DNA of 64,000 bases from Frankineae bacterium MT45 (GTDB taxonomy: Bacteria > Actinomycetota > Actinomycetes > Mycobacteriales > Jatrophihabitantaceae): positions 2,849,423 to 2,913,422 of the forward strand of contig LT629697.1 in NCBI GenBank assembly GCA_900100325.1, read 5' to 3'. The number at the start of each line of letters is the position of its first letter. Within the stretch, counting starts at the first letter, position 1. The notes under the pieces were generated by a model. That model searched no databases, had not been told where the DNA came from, and worked only from the letters and a program-made list of their open reading frames with translations. Position numbers and translations under genes: made by a program. This document shows positions 34,195 to 46,057 of this stretch, in pieces.

Positions 34195-36516
34195 CTACAC
34201 CGACAGCAACGCCTCCTCGATCGGGCGCCGGTTCGCCGACGGGATGGGATTTCCCTCCGAGTCGGTCACGTAGAACGCGTCCACCACCGCACCACCCAAC
34301 GACGAGAGCCGGGCCGAGCGGATGTCCACTCCGAATCGCTCAAGTGTCGAGGTCACCCGGTAGAGCAGCCCGATCGCATCGCGGGTCCTGATCTCCAGCA
34401 CGGTGGCGTCGGTGGCCGCATCGTCGAACCACTGGATACGCGGCGGCTCATCATCGGCGCCGTCGCGCCGGCGGTAGGCACGCTCCTTTGCACTGAGGCG
34501 GTCGGCGAGCGCGAGGGTGCCCTCCAGTGCCCGAGCCAGGTCACCCCGCACGATCGACGCCTCGGGCAACGAGCCGAATCGCGGCTCCACCACGAATGCG
34601 TTCACCGCCATGCCGCCCTGGGTATGGATCGAGGCCGAGCGGACATCCAGCGAGTGCAGGGCCAGAACGCCGGCGGCCTTGGAGAGCACGCCGAGGGAGT
34701 CCGGCGCGGCCACCAGCACCTCCTCGTCCAGCACCTGGACGGCGAGCACGCCGGCCGCCGCCATCTTGGTGCCCCGCTCGTCGAGGACGTGCTCCAGGCG
34801 CTGGGTGGCCCCGCCGAGCATGGCGTGTGTACGGGCGACCAACTCGTTGACCAGGCCCGACTTCCACTCCCCCCAGACGGCAGGCCCCGTGGCCAGCGCG
34901 TCGGCGATCGTGAGGGCGTGCAGCAGGTCCAACAACTCCCCGGAGCCGGAGACCGCCTCGGCCACCGTCGCGATGGTCACCGGATCTTCCAGGTCCCGGC
35001 GGGTGGCGGTGTTCGGCAGGAGCAGGTGGTGCCGCACCAGCGCCGTGACGGTTGCCGAGTCGCCGTAGCTCAGGCCCATCCGGTTGGCGATCCGCTCGGC
35101 GATCACCGCACCCACCTCAGAGTGGTCCCCACCGGGGAATCCCTTGCCGATGTCGTGCAGCAGCGCGCCGAGCAGCAGCAGGTCGGGGCGCGCGACGCGC
35201 TGCGTCAGGGTCGAGGCCTGCGATGCCGTCTCGGTGAGATGCCGATCCACCGTGAAGCGGTGCACCGGGTTGTGCTGGGCCCGGAAGCGGACGGCGTCCC
35301 ACTCCGGGATGAGCCCGGTGAGCAAGCCCGCCTGGTCCAGCGCCTCGAGGACGGCGACGCCCCGACGCCCCGCACTCAGCACCGAGACGAAGTCGTCGAG
35401 CGCGGCCTTGGGCCACGGACGCGGCAGCGGAGCGGACTCGGTGGCCAGTCGCTCAAGAGCGAAGGGGGCCAGTGGCAGGTCGTTCTCGGCCGAGGCTCGA
35501 GCGGCGCGCAGCGTCAGCAGCGGATCGGCCCAGGGATCGGCGTCGCGGGCCAGCACAACCTCACCACCCTGGGAGACCAGGTCCCGGGCCAGTGGCTCGC
35601 GCTGAGGGGCGACGGCGAAGGGGCCGCGCAGCAGTCGACGGGCCGAGGTGACCAGGCTTGGCGGACGCTGGGCCACGACGCGGCGCCAGGCCCGGTCCAG
35701 CGCCCGGTCGATGGTGCGCGCGGACTCATTCACCATCCGCAGCACCATGTCGGAGTCGTCGCCACCGAGCGCCTTGGCGATGGCGGGCTGCTCCTGCTGA
35801 CGAAGAATGTCGTTGTCCTGCTGGGTCAATCTCTGCAGTTCGCCGCGGACGTCCAGCAGCGTGGACTGGGCGGCCCGCACGTCGGCCGGGTAGTCCACCA
35901 CCTGGGCCAAGGCGAGGGCCCGCAGCGCCTGGGCGTCACGGAGCCCACCGCGGGAATCCTTCAGGTTCGGCTCGAGCAGGAAGGCCGCGTCCCCGCTGAC
36001 CTGCCAGCGAAGCTTGGAGAGCTCGTGCAGCTCATCCGAACGCTTGTGCACATTGGCCCGCCAGAACTCCAGCACCCGTTCGCGTAGCGCCCCGCAGAGT
36101 CCGGCGTCACCGGCTATGTGGCGCATGTCGAGCAACCCGAGCAGCGCCTTGAGGTCATCCCGGGCGACACCGACGGCCTGATCGACGGTCCGCACCGAGT
36201 GGTCGAGGCTTACGCCGCTGTCCCAGATCGGGTACCAGATGCTGTCGGCCAGGGTGGCGACCTCGTTGAGCTTCCCGTCGTAGAGGAGGACCAGATCGAG
36301 ATCGGAGTAAGGGGCGAGGTCACGACGACCCAGCCCGCCGACCGCCACCAGCGCGACGTTCGACTGTTCAGCCAGCGGAGCGGCGAGCTCGATCAGCCAG
36401 CGGTCGTAGCCCGAGGTCAGCGCGTCCCGAAGGGACTCACCGACAAGTCCGGGCTGGCGCAGGACGCCAGCCCGGACTTCACTCAGACTATTTCTATCGG
36501 AGTGAGACGATGTCAC
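34195..36516 (-). CDS. glnD: PII protein nucleotidyltransferase/removing enzyme GlnD
   Basis: A 773-aa bifunctional nitrogen sensor. Residues about 50-110 have the nucleotidyltransferase motif VGGLGRRDLAPYSDLDLVLL. A middle HD phosphohydrolase has FTVDRHLTETA and LLGALLHDIGKGFPGGDHSE with intact His-Asp. Two ACT domains end the protein (DVRSASIHTQGGMAVNAFVV and TRDAIGLLYRVTSTLERFGV) and bind glutamine. In actinobacteria GlnD adenylylates, rather than uridylylates, Tyr51 of PII. It starts five bases after glnB, in an amtB-glnB-glnD operon. Confidence 0.96.
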   Translation of the reverse strand: MTSSHSDRNSLSEVRAGVLRQPGLVGESLRDALTSGYDRWLIELAAPLAEQSNVALVAVGGLGRRDLAPYSDLDLVLLYDGKLNEVATLADSIWYPIWDSGVSLDHSVRTVDQAVGVARDDLKALLGLLDMRHIAGDAGLCGALRERVLEFWRANVHKRSDELHELSKLRWQVSGDAAFLLEPNLKDSRGGLRDAQALRALALAQVVDYPADVRAAQSTLLDVRGELQRLTQQDNDILRQQEQPAIAKALGGDDSDMVLRMVNESARTIDRALDRAWRRVVAQRPPSLVTSARRLLRGPFAVAPQREPLARDLVSQGGEVVLARDADPWADPLLTLRAARASAENDLPLAPFALERLATESAPLPRPWPKAALDDFVSVLSAGRRGVAVLEALDQAGLLTGLIPEWDAVRFRAQHNPVHRFTVDRHLTETASQASTLTQRVARPDLLLLGALLHDIGKGFPGGDHSEVGAVIAERIANRMGLSYGDSATVTALVRHHLLLPNTATRRDLEDPVTIATVAEAVSGSGELLDLLHALTIADALATGPAVWGEWKSGLVNELVARTHAMLGGATQRLEHVLDERGTKMAAAGVLAVQVLDEEVLVAAPDSLGVLSKAAGVLALHSLDVRSASIHTQGGMAVNAFVVEPRFGSLPEASIVRGDLARALEGTLALADRLSAKERAYRRRDGADDEPPRIQWFDDAATDATVLEIRTRDAIGLLYRVTSTLERFGVDIRSARLSSLGGAVVDAFYVTDSEGNPIPSANRRPIEEALLSV

Positions 36517-36521
36517 CGTTA

Positions 36522-38257
<1,736 letters not shown>

Positions 38258-38329
38258 AGGGGCTCTCCCTTGGGTCCGATGAATTGGATGACGCGCTGAA
38301 GTGCGCGCTTGCCAAAGGGTCTGGCCTGC

Positions 38330-38367
38330 CTGTTAAGGATCGCGCACCGCTACGTTTCGTCCATGTA
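38330..38367 (-). promoter_or_regulatory. GlnR-type box upstream of amtB
   Basis: On the minus strand GTTAC (38367-38363), six bases, GAAAC (38356-38352), matching the actinobacterial GlnR consensus GTnAC-n6-GAAAC. A weaker second pair (GTGCG, six bases, TTAAC) continues at the same spacing to 38330, as in tandem GlnR sites. It lies about 95-125 bases before the amtB start. Binding by GlnR is inferred from the consensus; glnR itself is not in the window. Confidence 0.7.
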
Positions 38368-38527
38368 ACCGAGTAGCCGGGTGGCCTACGACACTGTGCA
38401 CAAAAGCCTCAGATCGCCACTTCGGCTTCAGTCTGTAGCCGGAAGGGCATTCTCCGTCGCCAAGCCCGCAGATCCAGCGCCCGGACGATCCTGCCCGGCG
38501 CTTCGGTATCGAACTTCAGGCTCGTGG

Positions 38528-39757
38528 CTAAAGCGTGTCGCCAAGCAGTGCGTCGACGAACTGTTCGGGGTCGAAGGGAGCGAGATCATCCGGTCCCTCG
38601 CCCAGCCCGATCAGCTTCACCGGCACGCCCAGCGCCCGCTGCACGCTGATCACGATGCCGCCCTTGGCGGTCCCGTCGAGCTTGGTCAGAACGATGCCGC
38701 TGACGTCGACGACCTCGGTGAAGACCTTGGCCTGAGTCAGTCCGTTCTGACCGGTGGTCGCGTCCAGGACGAGCAGCGTCTCATCCACCGGCGCCTGCCG
38801 CTCCAGCACTCGCTTGAGCTTGCCCAGCTCGTCCATCAGCCCGACCTTGGTGTGCAGGCGCCCTGCGGTGTCAATCAGCACGGTGTCGACCCTGGCGTCG
38901 GTCCCCTGCTTGAGCGCATCGAAGGCAACGCTGGCCGGGTCGGCCGCCTCGGGACCGCGCACCGTCTGAGCCCCTACGCGATCGCCCCAGGTCGCCAACT
39001 GCTCGCTGGCCGCGGCCCGGAAGGTATCGGCCGCTCCAAGCAGCACGGAGCGCCCATCGGCCACCAGCACTCGCGCCAGCTTGCCGCAGGTCGTGGTCTT
39101 GCCGGTGCCGTTGACCCCGACGACCATCAGCACGGCCGGCCGGTCGGAGTGGGGCGTGGTCTTCAGCGAGCGGTCCAGCTCTGGCTGGAGCGCGGTGACC
39201 AGCTCCTCGGCCAGTAGCGCGCGGAGTTCGCCCTGGCTGCGTGTTCCGAGCACCTTCGTCCGGGTCTTCAGCCGGTCCACGATCTCGGTCGTGGCGGCGA
39301 CCCCGACGTCGGCCATCAGCAGCGACTCTTCGATCTCGTCCCAGGCTTCGTCATCGAGATTTTCCCGCGAGAGCACCGACAGCAGACCACGGCCCAGGGA
39401 GCTCTGTGATCGAGCCAGTCGCGACCGCAGCCGCAGCAGACGCCCGCCCGTCGCCTCGGGTACGTCGAGTTCGGGTGTGACGGCCGTGATCGGCCCGGCC
39501 GCAGCCGGAGCGTCCGGCCCGCCGTCGGCGACGTCGGCTTTGACATCGGCCTCGGGAAGGTTCGCGACCGTGGTGATCGAGCGTTTGGGAGTGTCTCGAG
39601 GCTCCTCCGCGTCATCGCCGACGCCAGGGCGGTAGTCGACGCCCGGCACCGGGGGCGGTGGGGCCGAGACACCGCCACGGCCGCTGAAAGCGCGGAATGC
39701 GACCACCGCCACCGCAGCGAGCAGGACGATGGCCAGGGAGATCCAGAGAAAGGTCAC
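38528..39757 (-). CDS. ftsY: Signal recognition particle receptor FtsY
   Basis: A 409-aa membrane-targeting GTPase. An N-terminal hydrophobic anchor (LWISLAIVLLAAVAVVAF) precedes an acidic, Pro/Asp-rich A domain (about 40-115). The NG domain follows with P-loop VVGVNGTGKTTTCGKLAR, LIDTAGRLHTK, DATTGQNGL and TKLDGTAKGG. The GTG at 39757 is preferred because GGAAG lies nine bases upstream; ATG at 39766 is too close to it. Position next to smc matches other actinobacteria. Confidence 0.96.
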   Translation of the reverse strand: MTFLWISLAIVLLAAVAVVAFRAFSGRGGVSAPPPPVPGVDYRPGVGDDAEEPRDTPKRSITTVANLPEADVKADVADGGPDAPAAAGPITAVTPELDVPEATGGRLLRLRSRLARSQSSLGRGLLSVLSRENLDDEAWDEIEESLLMADVGVAATTEIVDRLKTRTKVLGTRSQGELRALLAEELVTALQPELDRSLKTTPHSDRPAVLMVVGVNGTGKTTTCGKLARVLVADGRSVLLGAADTFRAAASEQLATWGDRVGAQTVRGPEAADPASVAFDALKQGTDARVDTVLIDTAGRLHTKVGLMDELGKLKRVLERQAPVDETLLVLDATTGQNGLTQAKVFTEVVDVSGIVLTKLDGTAKGGIVISVQRALGVPVKLIGLGEGPDDLAPFDPEQFVDALLGDTL

Positions 39758-39838
39758 GGCGACCATTCTTCCAGTCGCCGTGACCGCCACTGCGGCGGTG
39801 GGCCCGGTCTCGCGGGCCCTACCGCACTCTCACACGAC

Positions 39839-40828
39839 TCAGGTGTGGGTGAGGAGTGCTCCACCGGCCGAGTAGACCGGCCAAGGGAGGTTCCAGTCGC
39901 CGTAGCCGTCACCGATCTTCATGGCCGGGCCGTTGGCGTTCGGGTACTGAATCGGGTCACCCTGCTGCAGGAAGCTGTAGAGCTTCATGGCATTGGCGGT
40001 GGAGAGGTTAGTGCACCCGTTCGATGTGCTTCGGACCCCCAAATTTCGGGTGTTCCACGGCGCCGCGTGCAGATACTCCCCGCCGTAGGTGAGGCGCTGG
40101 GTCCACTTCACGCAGCAGTCGTTGTAGCCGGGACCGGTCATCCGGACCACGGCACCCTTCTCCATGATCACCTTGGTGCCGTTCAGGGTCGGCGTCGCAT
40201 TCGACCCGAGCGAGACCGGGAAGGTTCCCCACGGCGCGCCGTTCAGGGTGATCGACAGCTGCAGGGAGTTGGCGTCGACGGTGCCGATGCGCGCATCGCT
40301 GGTCGACATCGCCAAGCTGAAGTCGTCGTCGAAGTAGAGCCCGTCACCGGCGCTGACACCCTTGGTGTTCGCCGTCATGACGATCTTCGAGTTGGCCGGC
40401 CAGTACGTCTTGGGGCGGTAGTGCGCCTCCATGACGGCACCGGCGAAGGAGGAGGAGTCCTCGAAATACCAGGCGCCGTTGGCCGGCTGCCCGTTCACCG
40501 TCACGGTGGTCGCCTTGATGAAGCCGGTGGAGGTCTTCGGGGCGACGTTGAACTTGAGGATGATCGGCATGCCGACACCCCAGACCGATCCGTCGGACTC
40601 GACGGAGGAGATGTGCACCGGCTTCCCGGCCGACGTGGCCGCCGGGGTGGGTGTCGGGCTCGGGGTCTCGCTGGCCGCAGTCGAGTTCGCGCCGGTCGTC
40701 GCGGTGTTCGGCGGGGCGGCGTTGTTCGACTTCGATGAGGTGCAGCCACTGGCGACCAGCGCCACGGCAGCAGCGATCGAGACGGAGAGAATCAGGCGGC
40801 GCCGGTGGCGCAGTCGAAGAGAAGTCAC
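39839..40828 (-). CDS. L,D-transpeptidase lipoprotein
   Basis: A 329-aa cell-wall crosslinking enzyme. The N-terminus has a basic stretch, hydrophobic core and lipobox VALVASGCTSSK. A Ser/Thr/Pro linker leads to an Ig-like domain (about 75-175; VWGVGMPIILKFNVAP) and the YkuD catalytic domain with His in YLHAAPWNTRN and Cys in STSNGCTNLSTANA. The layout is that of mycobacterial LdtMt enzymes making 3-3 crosslinks. It sits between ftsY and smc, an insertion relative to M. tuberculosis. Confidence 0.93.
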   Translation of the reverse strand: MTSLRLRHRRRLILSVSIAAAVALVASGCTSSKSNNAAPPNTATTGANSTAASETPSPTPTPAATSAGKPVHISSVESDGSVWGVGMPIILKFNVAPKTSTGFIKATTVTVNGQPANGAWYFEDSSSFAGAVMEAHYRPKTYWPANSKIVMTANTKGVSAGDGLYFDDDFSLAMSTSDARIGTVDANSLQLSITLNGAPWGTFPVSLGSNATPTLNGTKVIMEKGAVVRMTGPGYNDCCVKWTQRLTYGGEYLHAAPWNTRNLGVRSTSNGCTNLSTANAMKLYSFLQQGDPIQYPNANGPAMKIGDGYGDWNLPWPVYSAGGALLTHT

Positions 40829-40905
40829 AGCACCACCCTAAGCGACGGACCTATGAGGCTGCTGAAATCGCATTTGGCTGTGACATAGATCCGGTTCCGT
40901 GGGCG

Positions 40906-43900
40906 TCAGGGAGCGCCGGCCCCGACCGGGTCCGAGTCGTGCAGCCGCTGACTGATGACCTGGGTGATGCCGTCCCCACGCATGGTGACGCCGTAGAGGG
41001 CGTCGGCGACCTCCATCGTGCGCTTCTGATGCGTGATGATGATGATCTGGCTGCTGGCCCGCAGTTCGCCGATCAAGGCGATCAAGCGGCCCAGGTTGAC
41101 GTCGTCCAGGGCGGCCTCGATCTCGTCCATGACATAGAACGGGCTGGGACGGGCCCGGAAGATCGCGACCAGTAGCGCCACAGCGGTGAGCGAGCGCTCG
41201 CCACCCGAGAGCAGCGAGAGACGCTTCACCTTCTTCCCCGGCGGCCGAGCCTCGATCTCGATGCCGGTGAGGAGCATGTCGTCCGGTTCGGTGAGCACCA
41301 GTCGCCCTTCGCCCCCCGGGAAGAGCGTGGCGAAGACGACCTCGAACTCCCGCGCGACGTCGTGGTATGCGCTGGTGAAGACCTCCAGGATGCGGTCATC
41401 CACCTCCTTCACGACGGTGAGCAGGTCGCGGCGGGTCGCCTTCAGATCCTCCAGCTGGGTAGCCAGGAACTGGTGACGCTCCTCAAGGGCCGCGAACTCC
41501 TCCAGCGCCAGCGGGTTGACCTTTCCGAGCAGCGCAAGCTCCCGATCGGCGCGGGCGGCCCGCTTCTCCTGGGTCGGGCGGTGGAACGGCGACGGCTGCG
41601 GCGCAGCAACCTCCTCACCCCGCTCCGCGGCCAGTTCGTACTCCGCCATCTCCAGCGAACTCGGCGGCGTCGGCTGATCCGGGCCGTATTCGGCGATGAG
41701 GTCATGGACCTCGACGCCGTACTCCTCGACTGCGCGGGTCTCCAGCTGCTCGATGCGTAGCCGCTGCTCGGCCCGGGCGATCTCGTCGCGGTGCACCGCG
41801 TTGGTCAGCTGGTTGAGCTGCTCGTCAAGCTCACGGCTGCGGCCTCGCAGGGCCAGCAGCTCGCCTTCGCGAACAACCCGTGCCTGCTGCACTTCATCGC
41901 GTTCGCGCTGCGCCTGCGCCACCGAGCTAACTACCTTAGCCAACGCCTGGGTAGCGCCGTCATGGACCGCCTTGGCGATCACCGCACCGCGGGCACGAGC
42001 CACTCGCGCCTGCTGCTGCCGGACCCGAGCGGCCCGCTCCAGCTCGGCGGCGCGCATCAGCTGGTCAGCCCGCCCGCTGAGCGCGCGCACCCGCTCCTCG
42101 CCGGTCCGCACGCTCAGCCGTGCCTCCATTTCGCGCTGCCGGGCGGCGGCGACGGCGTTGCGTAGCCCGTCGCGGGTCTCAGTGCCGACCTCATCCGACT
42201 CGTCCGGGATATGCTCGGCGGCCGCAAGCCGCTCCTCGAGCTCAGTAAGACCGGCCAGGTCCCGGTCACGGGCCTGCTCGGCCTCGCCCCGAGCGTTGCC
42301 GAGACGGTCGGCCTCGGCGAGAGCTGAACGCTCACGCTGTCCCAGCTCGGCCAGAGTCTCGGCAACCGCCGAGAGCCGGGCGTCCGACTCGTTGAGCGCC
42401 GCCAGCGCGGTCTGCACGGCGTTTCGGGCCCGGTCGAGTTCAGCACGGGCATCGTTGAGTTCGGCACCCAATCGCTGATGAGTCGCGGTGGCCTGCTCCG
42501 CCTGCGCCGCGGCCTCGTCGACCGCAGCCTGAATCTCGATGGCGCTCGGGGCCGACGCCGACCCACCGATGGCGAAGGTGGCGCCGAGCACGTCACCAGC
42601 CGCCGTCACCGCCCGCACCGACGGGGCCGACGCGACCAGGCGCTGTGCCGTCGGCAGGTCCGGGACGACGGCGACGAGCTGCAGTGCCTCGGCGACCGCC
42701 GGCCGCAGTGCCTCCGGGGCGCGAACGACATCGGCGGCCCAGACCGAACCGGACGGCAGGGCCGGCCACGTCGAGCGGTCGGACCCGGTAGAGGTCGCCG
42801 GTGCCGGGCCACCGATGAGCAGGCCGGCCCGGCCGGCATCGGTCGCCTTCAACAGTTCCAGGGCGGCGGCGGCGTCGTGTCCGGAGCCGACCGCCACCGC
42901 GTCGGCGACGACTCCGAGGGCCGCCGCGAGCGCCGCCTCGTGGCCGTGCTCGACGCTGAGCAGGGCGGCGACGGAACCGAGTACGCCGGGGAGTTCAGCG
43001 CCGGCGGCGAGCAGGGCCCCGGCACCGTCCTTACGATTCAGGCCGAGCGCAAGCGCGTCCCGCCGAGTGCTCCAGGTCGAGGCGTCCCGCTCAGCGGTGC
43101 GGAAAGCTTCGGTGAGCTCGTTGACGCGCACGTCGATCTCTTCGAAGGCCGCCACCGCGATCTCGTGCTGCTCGTCGAGGTCGACCTCTCCCTCATCCAG
43201 CGCGCCGACCTCCGCGTGAACTTGGTGTAGCTGGGCTTGCGCCGCTTCGGCACGATCACGGGCCTGTCCGGCGGCGAGGTTGAGACGCTCGATCTCCTGG
43301 GCCGCCGCCGTGGAGCGAGCCCGCAGCGCGTTCACCTGACCGGTGAGGCGGGCCAGGCCCTCGCGCCGATCAGCGATCGCCCGGGCGGCGACGACCAGCG
43401 CCTGCTCGGCGGCCGACAGCTGCCGCTCCTGCTCCTGTCGATCAGCAACCACCGCGGTTAGTGCGGCCCGGGCTGCGTCGAGTTCGGACTGCAGCCCCTC
43501 CTCCTCCTCGCGCACCTTCGCCGCCTCGGCCTCCATCGCCTCGGGGTCGCGGCCGCGGCGATCCTGGTCGGGCTCCGCCCCCAGATGACGGGCTCGCTCG
43601 GCGGCGAGCGACGCCGTACCGCGGAAGCGCTCCTCCAGGGCCGAGAGGCGGTACCAGGTCTCCTGGGTGCGCGTCACCAGCGGGGCGTCGGCGGCCAGCG
43701 TGGACTCCAACTCCGCCTCCCGTGCCCGCAACTGCGTCAGATCGCCCTCGACCTGTGCCCGGTGGGCCCGGATGGACTCCTCGTCGGCCACCTCACGGTC
43801 CAGTTCGACCCGCAGCGTGGCCAGGTCGTCCGCGAGCATGCGCAGCCGGGAGTCGCGGAGTTCGGCCTGCACGCCGGCGGCTCGGCGGGCGATCTCGGCC

Positions 43901-44523
43901 TGCTTGCCCAGGGGCTTCAACTGGCGGCGCAATTCGCTGGTGAGGTCGGCCAGTCGGGTCAGGTTGGCCTGCATCGCGTCGAGCTTGCGAATTGCCTTCT
44001 CTTTGCGCTTGCGATGCTTCAGGACCCCGGCGGCCTCCTCGATGAAGCCGCGCCGATCCTCCGGCCGCGCCTGCAGCACCGCATCGAGCTGCCCCTGCCC
44101 CACGATGACGTGCATCTCCCGGCCGATGCCGGAGTCGGAGAGAAGTTCCTGGATATCGAGGAGCCGGGCCGATTCACCGTTGATCTCGTACTCGCTGGCG
44201 CCGTCACGGAACATGCGCCGGGTGATCGACACCTCGGTGTAGTCGATCGGCAGCTTCCCGTCGACGTTGTCGATCGTCAGCGTCACTTCGGCCCGCCCGA
44301 GCGGCGCCCGTCCGGCGGTGCCGGCGAAGATGACGTCCTCCATCTTGCCGCCGCGTAGCGCCTTGGCGCCCTGCTCGCCGAGTACCCAGGCGATGGCGTC
44401 CACGACGTTGCTCTTACCCGAGCCGTTGGGTCCGACCACGGCGGTGATGCCTGGCTCGAAACGAAGCGTGGTGGCCGATGCGAAGGACTTGAAGCCCCGC
44501 AGTGTCAGCGACTTGAGGTGCAC
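40906..44523 (-). CDS. smc: Chromosome partition protein SMC
   Basis: A 1205-aa ATPase that organises and segregates the chromosome. The N-terminal Walker A is VVGPNGSGKSNVVDAIAWVL with QGAKALRGG after it. Long coiled coils (about 170-490 and 670-1000) flank a hinge domain at about 510-640 (LLSVEHGHEAALAAALG). The C-terminus has the signature LSLLSGGERSLTAVALL and Walker B PSPFYVMDEIEAALDD. The GTG start has CAGGAG close upstream. Confidence 0.97.
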   Translation of the reverse strand: MHLKSLTLRGFKSFASATTLRFEPGITAVVGPNGSGKSNVVDAIAWVLGEQGAKALRGGKMEDVIFAGTAGRAPLGRAEVTLTIDNVDGKLPIDYTEVSITRRMFRDGASEYEINGESARLLDIQELLSDSGIGREMHVIVGQGQLDAVLQARPEDRRGFIEEAAGVLKHRKRKEKAIRKLDAMQANLTRLADLTSELRRQLKPLGKQAEIARRAAGVQAELRDSRLRMLADDLATLRVELDREVADEESIRAHRAQVEGDLTQLRAREAELESTLAADAPLVTRTQETWYRLSALEERFRGTASLAAERARHLGAEPDQDRRGRDPEAMEAEAAKVREEEEGLQSELDAARAALTAVVADRQEQERQLSAAEQALVVAARAIADRREGLARLTGQVNALRARSTAAAQEIERLNLAAGQARDRAEAAQAQLHQVHAEVGALDEGEVDLDEQHEIAVAAFEEIDVRVNELTEAFRTAERDASTWSTRRDALALGLNRKDGAGALLAAGAELPGVLGSVAALLSVEHGHEAALAAALGVVADAVAVGSGHDAAAALELLKATDAGRAGLLIGGPAPATSTGSDRSTWPALPSGSVWAADVVRAPEALRPAVAEALQLVAVVPDLPTAQRLVASAPSVRAVTAAGDVLGATFAIGGSASAPSAIEIQAAVDEAAAQAEQATATHQRLGAELNDARAELDRARNAVQTALAALNESDARLSAVAETLAELGQRERSALAEADRLGNARGEAEQARDRDLAGLTELEERLAAAEHIPDESDEVGTETRDGLRNAVAAARQREMEARLSVRTGEERVRALSGRADQLMRAAELERAARVRQQQARVARARGAVIAKAVHDGATQALAKVVSSVAQAQRERDEVQQARVVREGELLALRGRSRELDEQLNQLTNAVHRDEIARAEQRLRIEQLETRAVEEYGVEVHDLIAEYGPDQPTPPSSLEMAEYELAAERGEEVAAPQPSPFHRPTQEKRAARADRELALLGKVNPLALEEFAALEERHQFLATQLEDLKATRRDLLTVVKEVDDRILEVFTSAYHDVAREFEVVFATLFPGGEGRLVLTEPDDMLLTGIEIEARPPGKKVKRLSLLSGGERSLTAVALLVAIFRARPSPFYVMDEIEAALDDVNLGRLIALIGELRASSQIIIITHQKRTMEVADALYGVTMRGDGITQVISQRLHDSDPVGAGAP

Positions 44524-44595
44524 GAATCTCCTGAATCAGCGTGACGCGAATAACAGTCCCGCGGCGGGGACCGTGTCAATCTATCGCGTCAGCGT

Positions 44596-44796
44596 TCAGG
44601 CAAGAACAGGCTCGGCCGCTTCGGTGAAGCGGTGCAGCTCGAGATCCATCGAGGAGTCGAGACCCTCGGCCAGCTGGGCCCGCAGTTGCGCCACTTCGGC
44701 TTCCAGCGCCTGAACCCGACGTCGCAGTTGTGCGGCCTCCAGAACGAGCAACTGCTCTGATCCGCTGCCGACATATCCCAACAGTGCGCGCGCCAT
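44596..44796 (-). CDS. Small coiled-coil protein between mutM and smc
   Basis: A 66-aa protein with the ATG preceded by GGAAGG at good spacing. It starts MARALLGYVGSGSEQLLVLE and continues as a single heptad-like coiled coil with LRRRVQALEAEVAQLRAQLA, ending in an acidic tail. Similar short MARALLG-type proteins occur in other actinobacteria as far as I recall, without a known function. It is on the same strand as smc, 72 bases upstream. Confidence 0.65.
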   Translation of the reverse strand: MARALLGYVGSGSEQLLVLEAAQLRRRVQALEAEVAQLRAQLAEGLDSSMDLELHRFTEAAEPVLA

Positions 44797-45109
44797 GTGA
44801 CTGCCTTCCAGACTTCACGGGTGGTCCGGGTGAACACCGGCCACGTATGTCGTTGATTACCGATCAAGTTCACGACACAAGACCCCGTCGAGGCCCGGCA
44901 AGCAGGCACTCACGACGAGGAGGTGAGTTCGTGTGACGCAACGAGAAGGGGCGCGACGCAGAAGTTCGCGCGCGCAGCTGTCCCGTACGTCGAATAATGG
45001 TCCCACTCGCACATCGTCTGGTCAACAACCGCCGGTGACACCAGGGGTTGTGCTCTACCGATTATCAGCCGACCCACAGCGCCGTCGGCGTCGCACGCCG
45101 GCGACCGTC
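44797..45109. other. Intergenic stretch, no gene seen
   Basis: About 310 bases between the mutM stop and the small coiled-coil gene. Frames crossing it on either strand belong to the wrong frame of mutM. It likely holds a promoter for the small gene and smc. No hairpin terminator or repeat was recognised. Confidence 0.4.
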
Positions 45110-46000
45110 CTAGGCCGAGGCCGGGACCCGAGCCGCCCTGGGCGCCCGCTGACACTTCGGGCAGAAGAAGCTCGAACGGTTCATGAAGGCGACACGCCGG
45201 ATCGGGGTCCCGCAGCGGTGGCAGGGCTCGTCTTCGCGACCGTAGGCGTGCAGCGTCCGGTCGAAGTAGCCACTCTCTCCGTTGACGTTCACGTACAGCG
45301 AGTCGAAAGAGGTACCGCCGGCCACCAGCGATTCGTTGAGCACGTCGCGCACGTCGCTGAGCAGGCGGTCGAACTGCGCCTTGGTGAGGCCCGAGGTCGG
45401 CCGCAGCGGATGCAGCTGCGAACGCCACAGTGACTCGTCCGCGTAGATGTTTCCGATGCCGGAGACGATGCTCTGGTCGAGCAGTGTTCGTTTGATCGCG
45501 CTGTTGCGGACGCGCAGCCGCCGACGCAGCGCCTCCTCGTCCAGGGCCGGGTCGAGTGGATCCCGCGCGATGTGGGCGATCTGAGCCGGCAGCGTGTCGC
45601 CCGCCAGATCGGCGGCCGGTTGCAGCACGTCGAGCATCAGCCCGCCGAAGGTGCGCTGGTCGACGAAGCGCAACTGCGGCCCGGAGTCGGTGAAACGGAC
45701 CCGGATATGCAGGTGCCGCTCGTCGGGCGCGTCTGCTGGCTGGACGAGCAACTGCCCGCTCATTCCGAGGTGGGCGACGACGCAGAGGTCGGTGTCGGCC
45801 AGCTCCAGCCAGAGGTACTTGCCGCGGCGGCGGGCACGCGCGATGGTGTGGCCGGCCAGTCGAGCCGAGAAGTCGGCCTGGCCGGGGAGATGTCGCCGCA
45901 CCGCCCGCGGGTGGGACACCTCGACGCCCTCGATGGTGCGCCCGACGACCCACCGTTCGAGCCCGGCCCGGACCGTCTCGACTTCGGGGAGTTCAGGCAT
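45110..46000 (-). CDS. mutM: Formamidopyrimidine-DNA glycosylase
   Basis: A 296-aa repair enzyme that removes 8-oxoguanine and fapy lesions. The catalytic N-terminal Pro-Glu is in [20 protein letters not shown]. The helix-two-turn-helix [19 protein letters not shown] and the C-terminal zinc finger (CHRCGTP and FFCPKCQR) are intact. The next gene upstream, rnc, is 57 bases away on the same strand, as in mycobacteria. Confidence 0.96.
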   Translation of the reverse strand: MPELPEVETVRAGLERWVVGRTIEGVEVSHPRAVRRHLPGQADFSARLAGHTIARARRRGKYLWLELADTDLCVVAHLGMSGQLLVQPADAPDERHLHIRVRFTDSGPQLRFVDQRTFGGLMLDVLQPAADLAGDTLPAQIAHIARDPLDPALDEEALRRRLRVRNSAIKRTLLDQSIVSGIGNIYADESLWRSQLHPLRPTSGLTKAQFDRLLSDVRDVLNESLVAGGTSFDSLYVNVNGESGYFDRTLHAYGREDEPCHRCGTPIRRVAFMNRSSFFCPKCQRAPRAARVPASA

Positions 46001-46057
46001 GGCTGTTCAGCGTGCTCGATTCGGGTTGTTGTCGATCAGCGCGATGGAGCGAGTTCG

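Noticed and set aside
34147-36087. 646-aa plus-strand open frame
   Set aside because: Antisense to glnD, composition rich in Arg, Gly, Gln and His typical of shadow frames.
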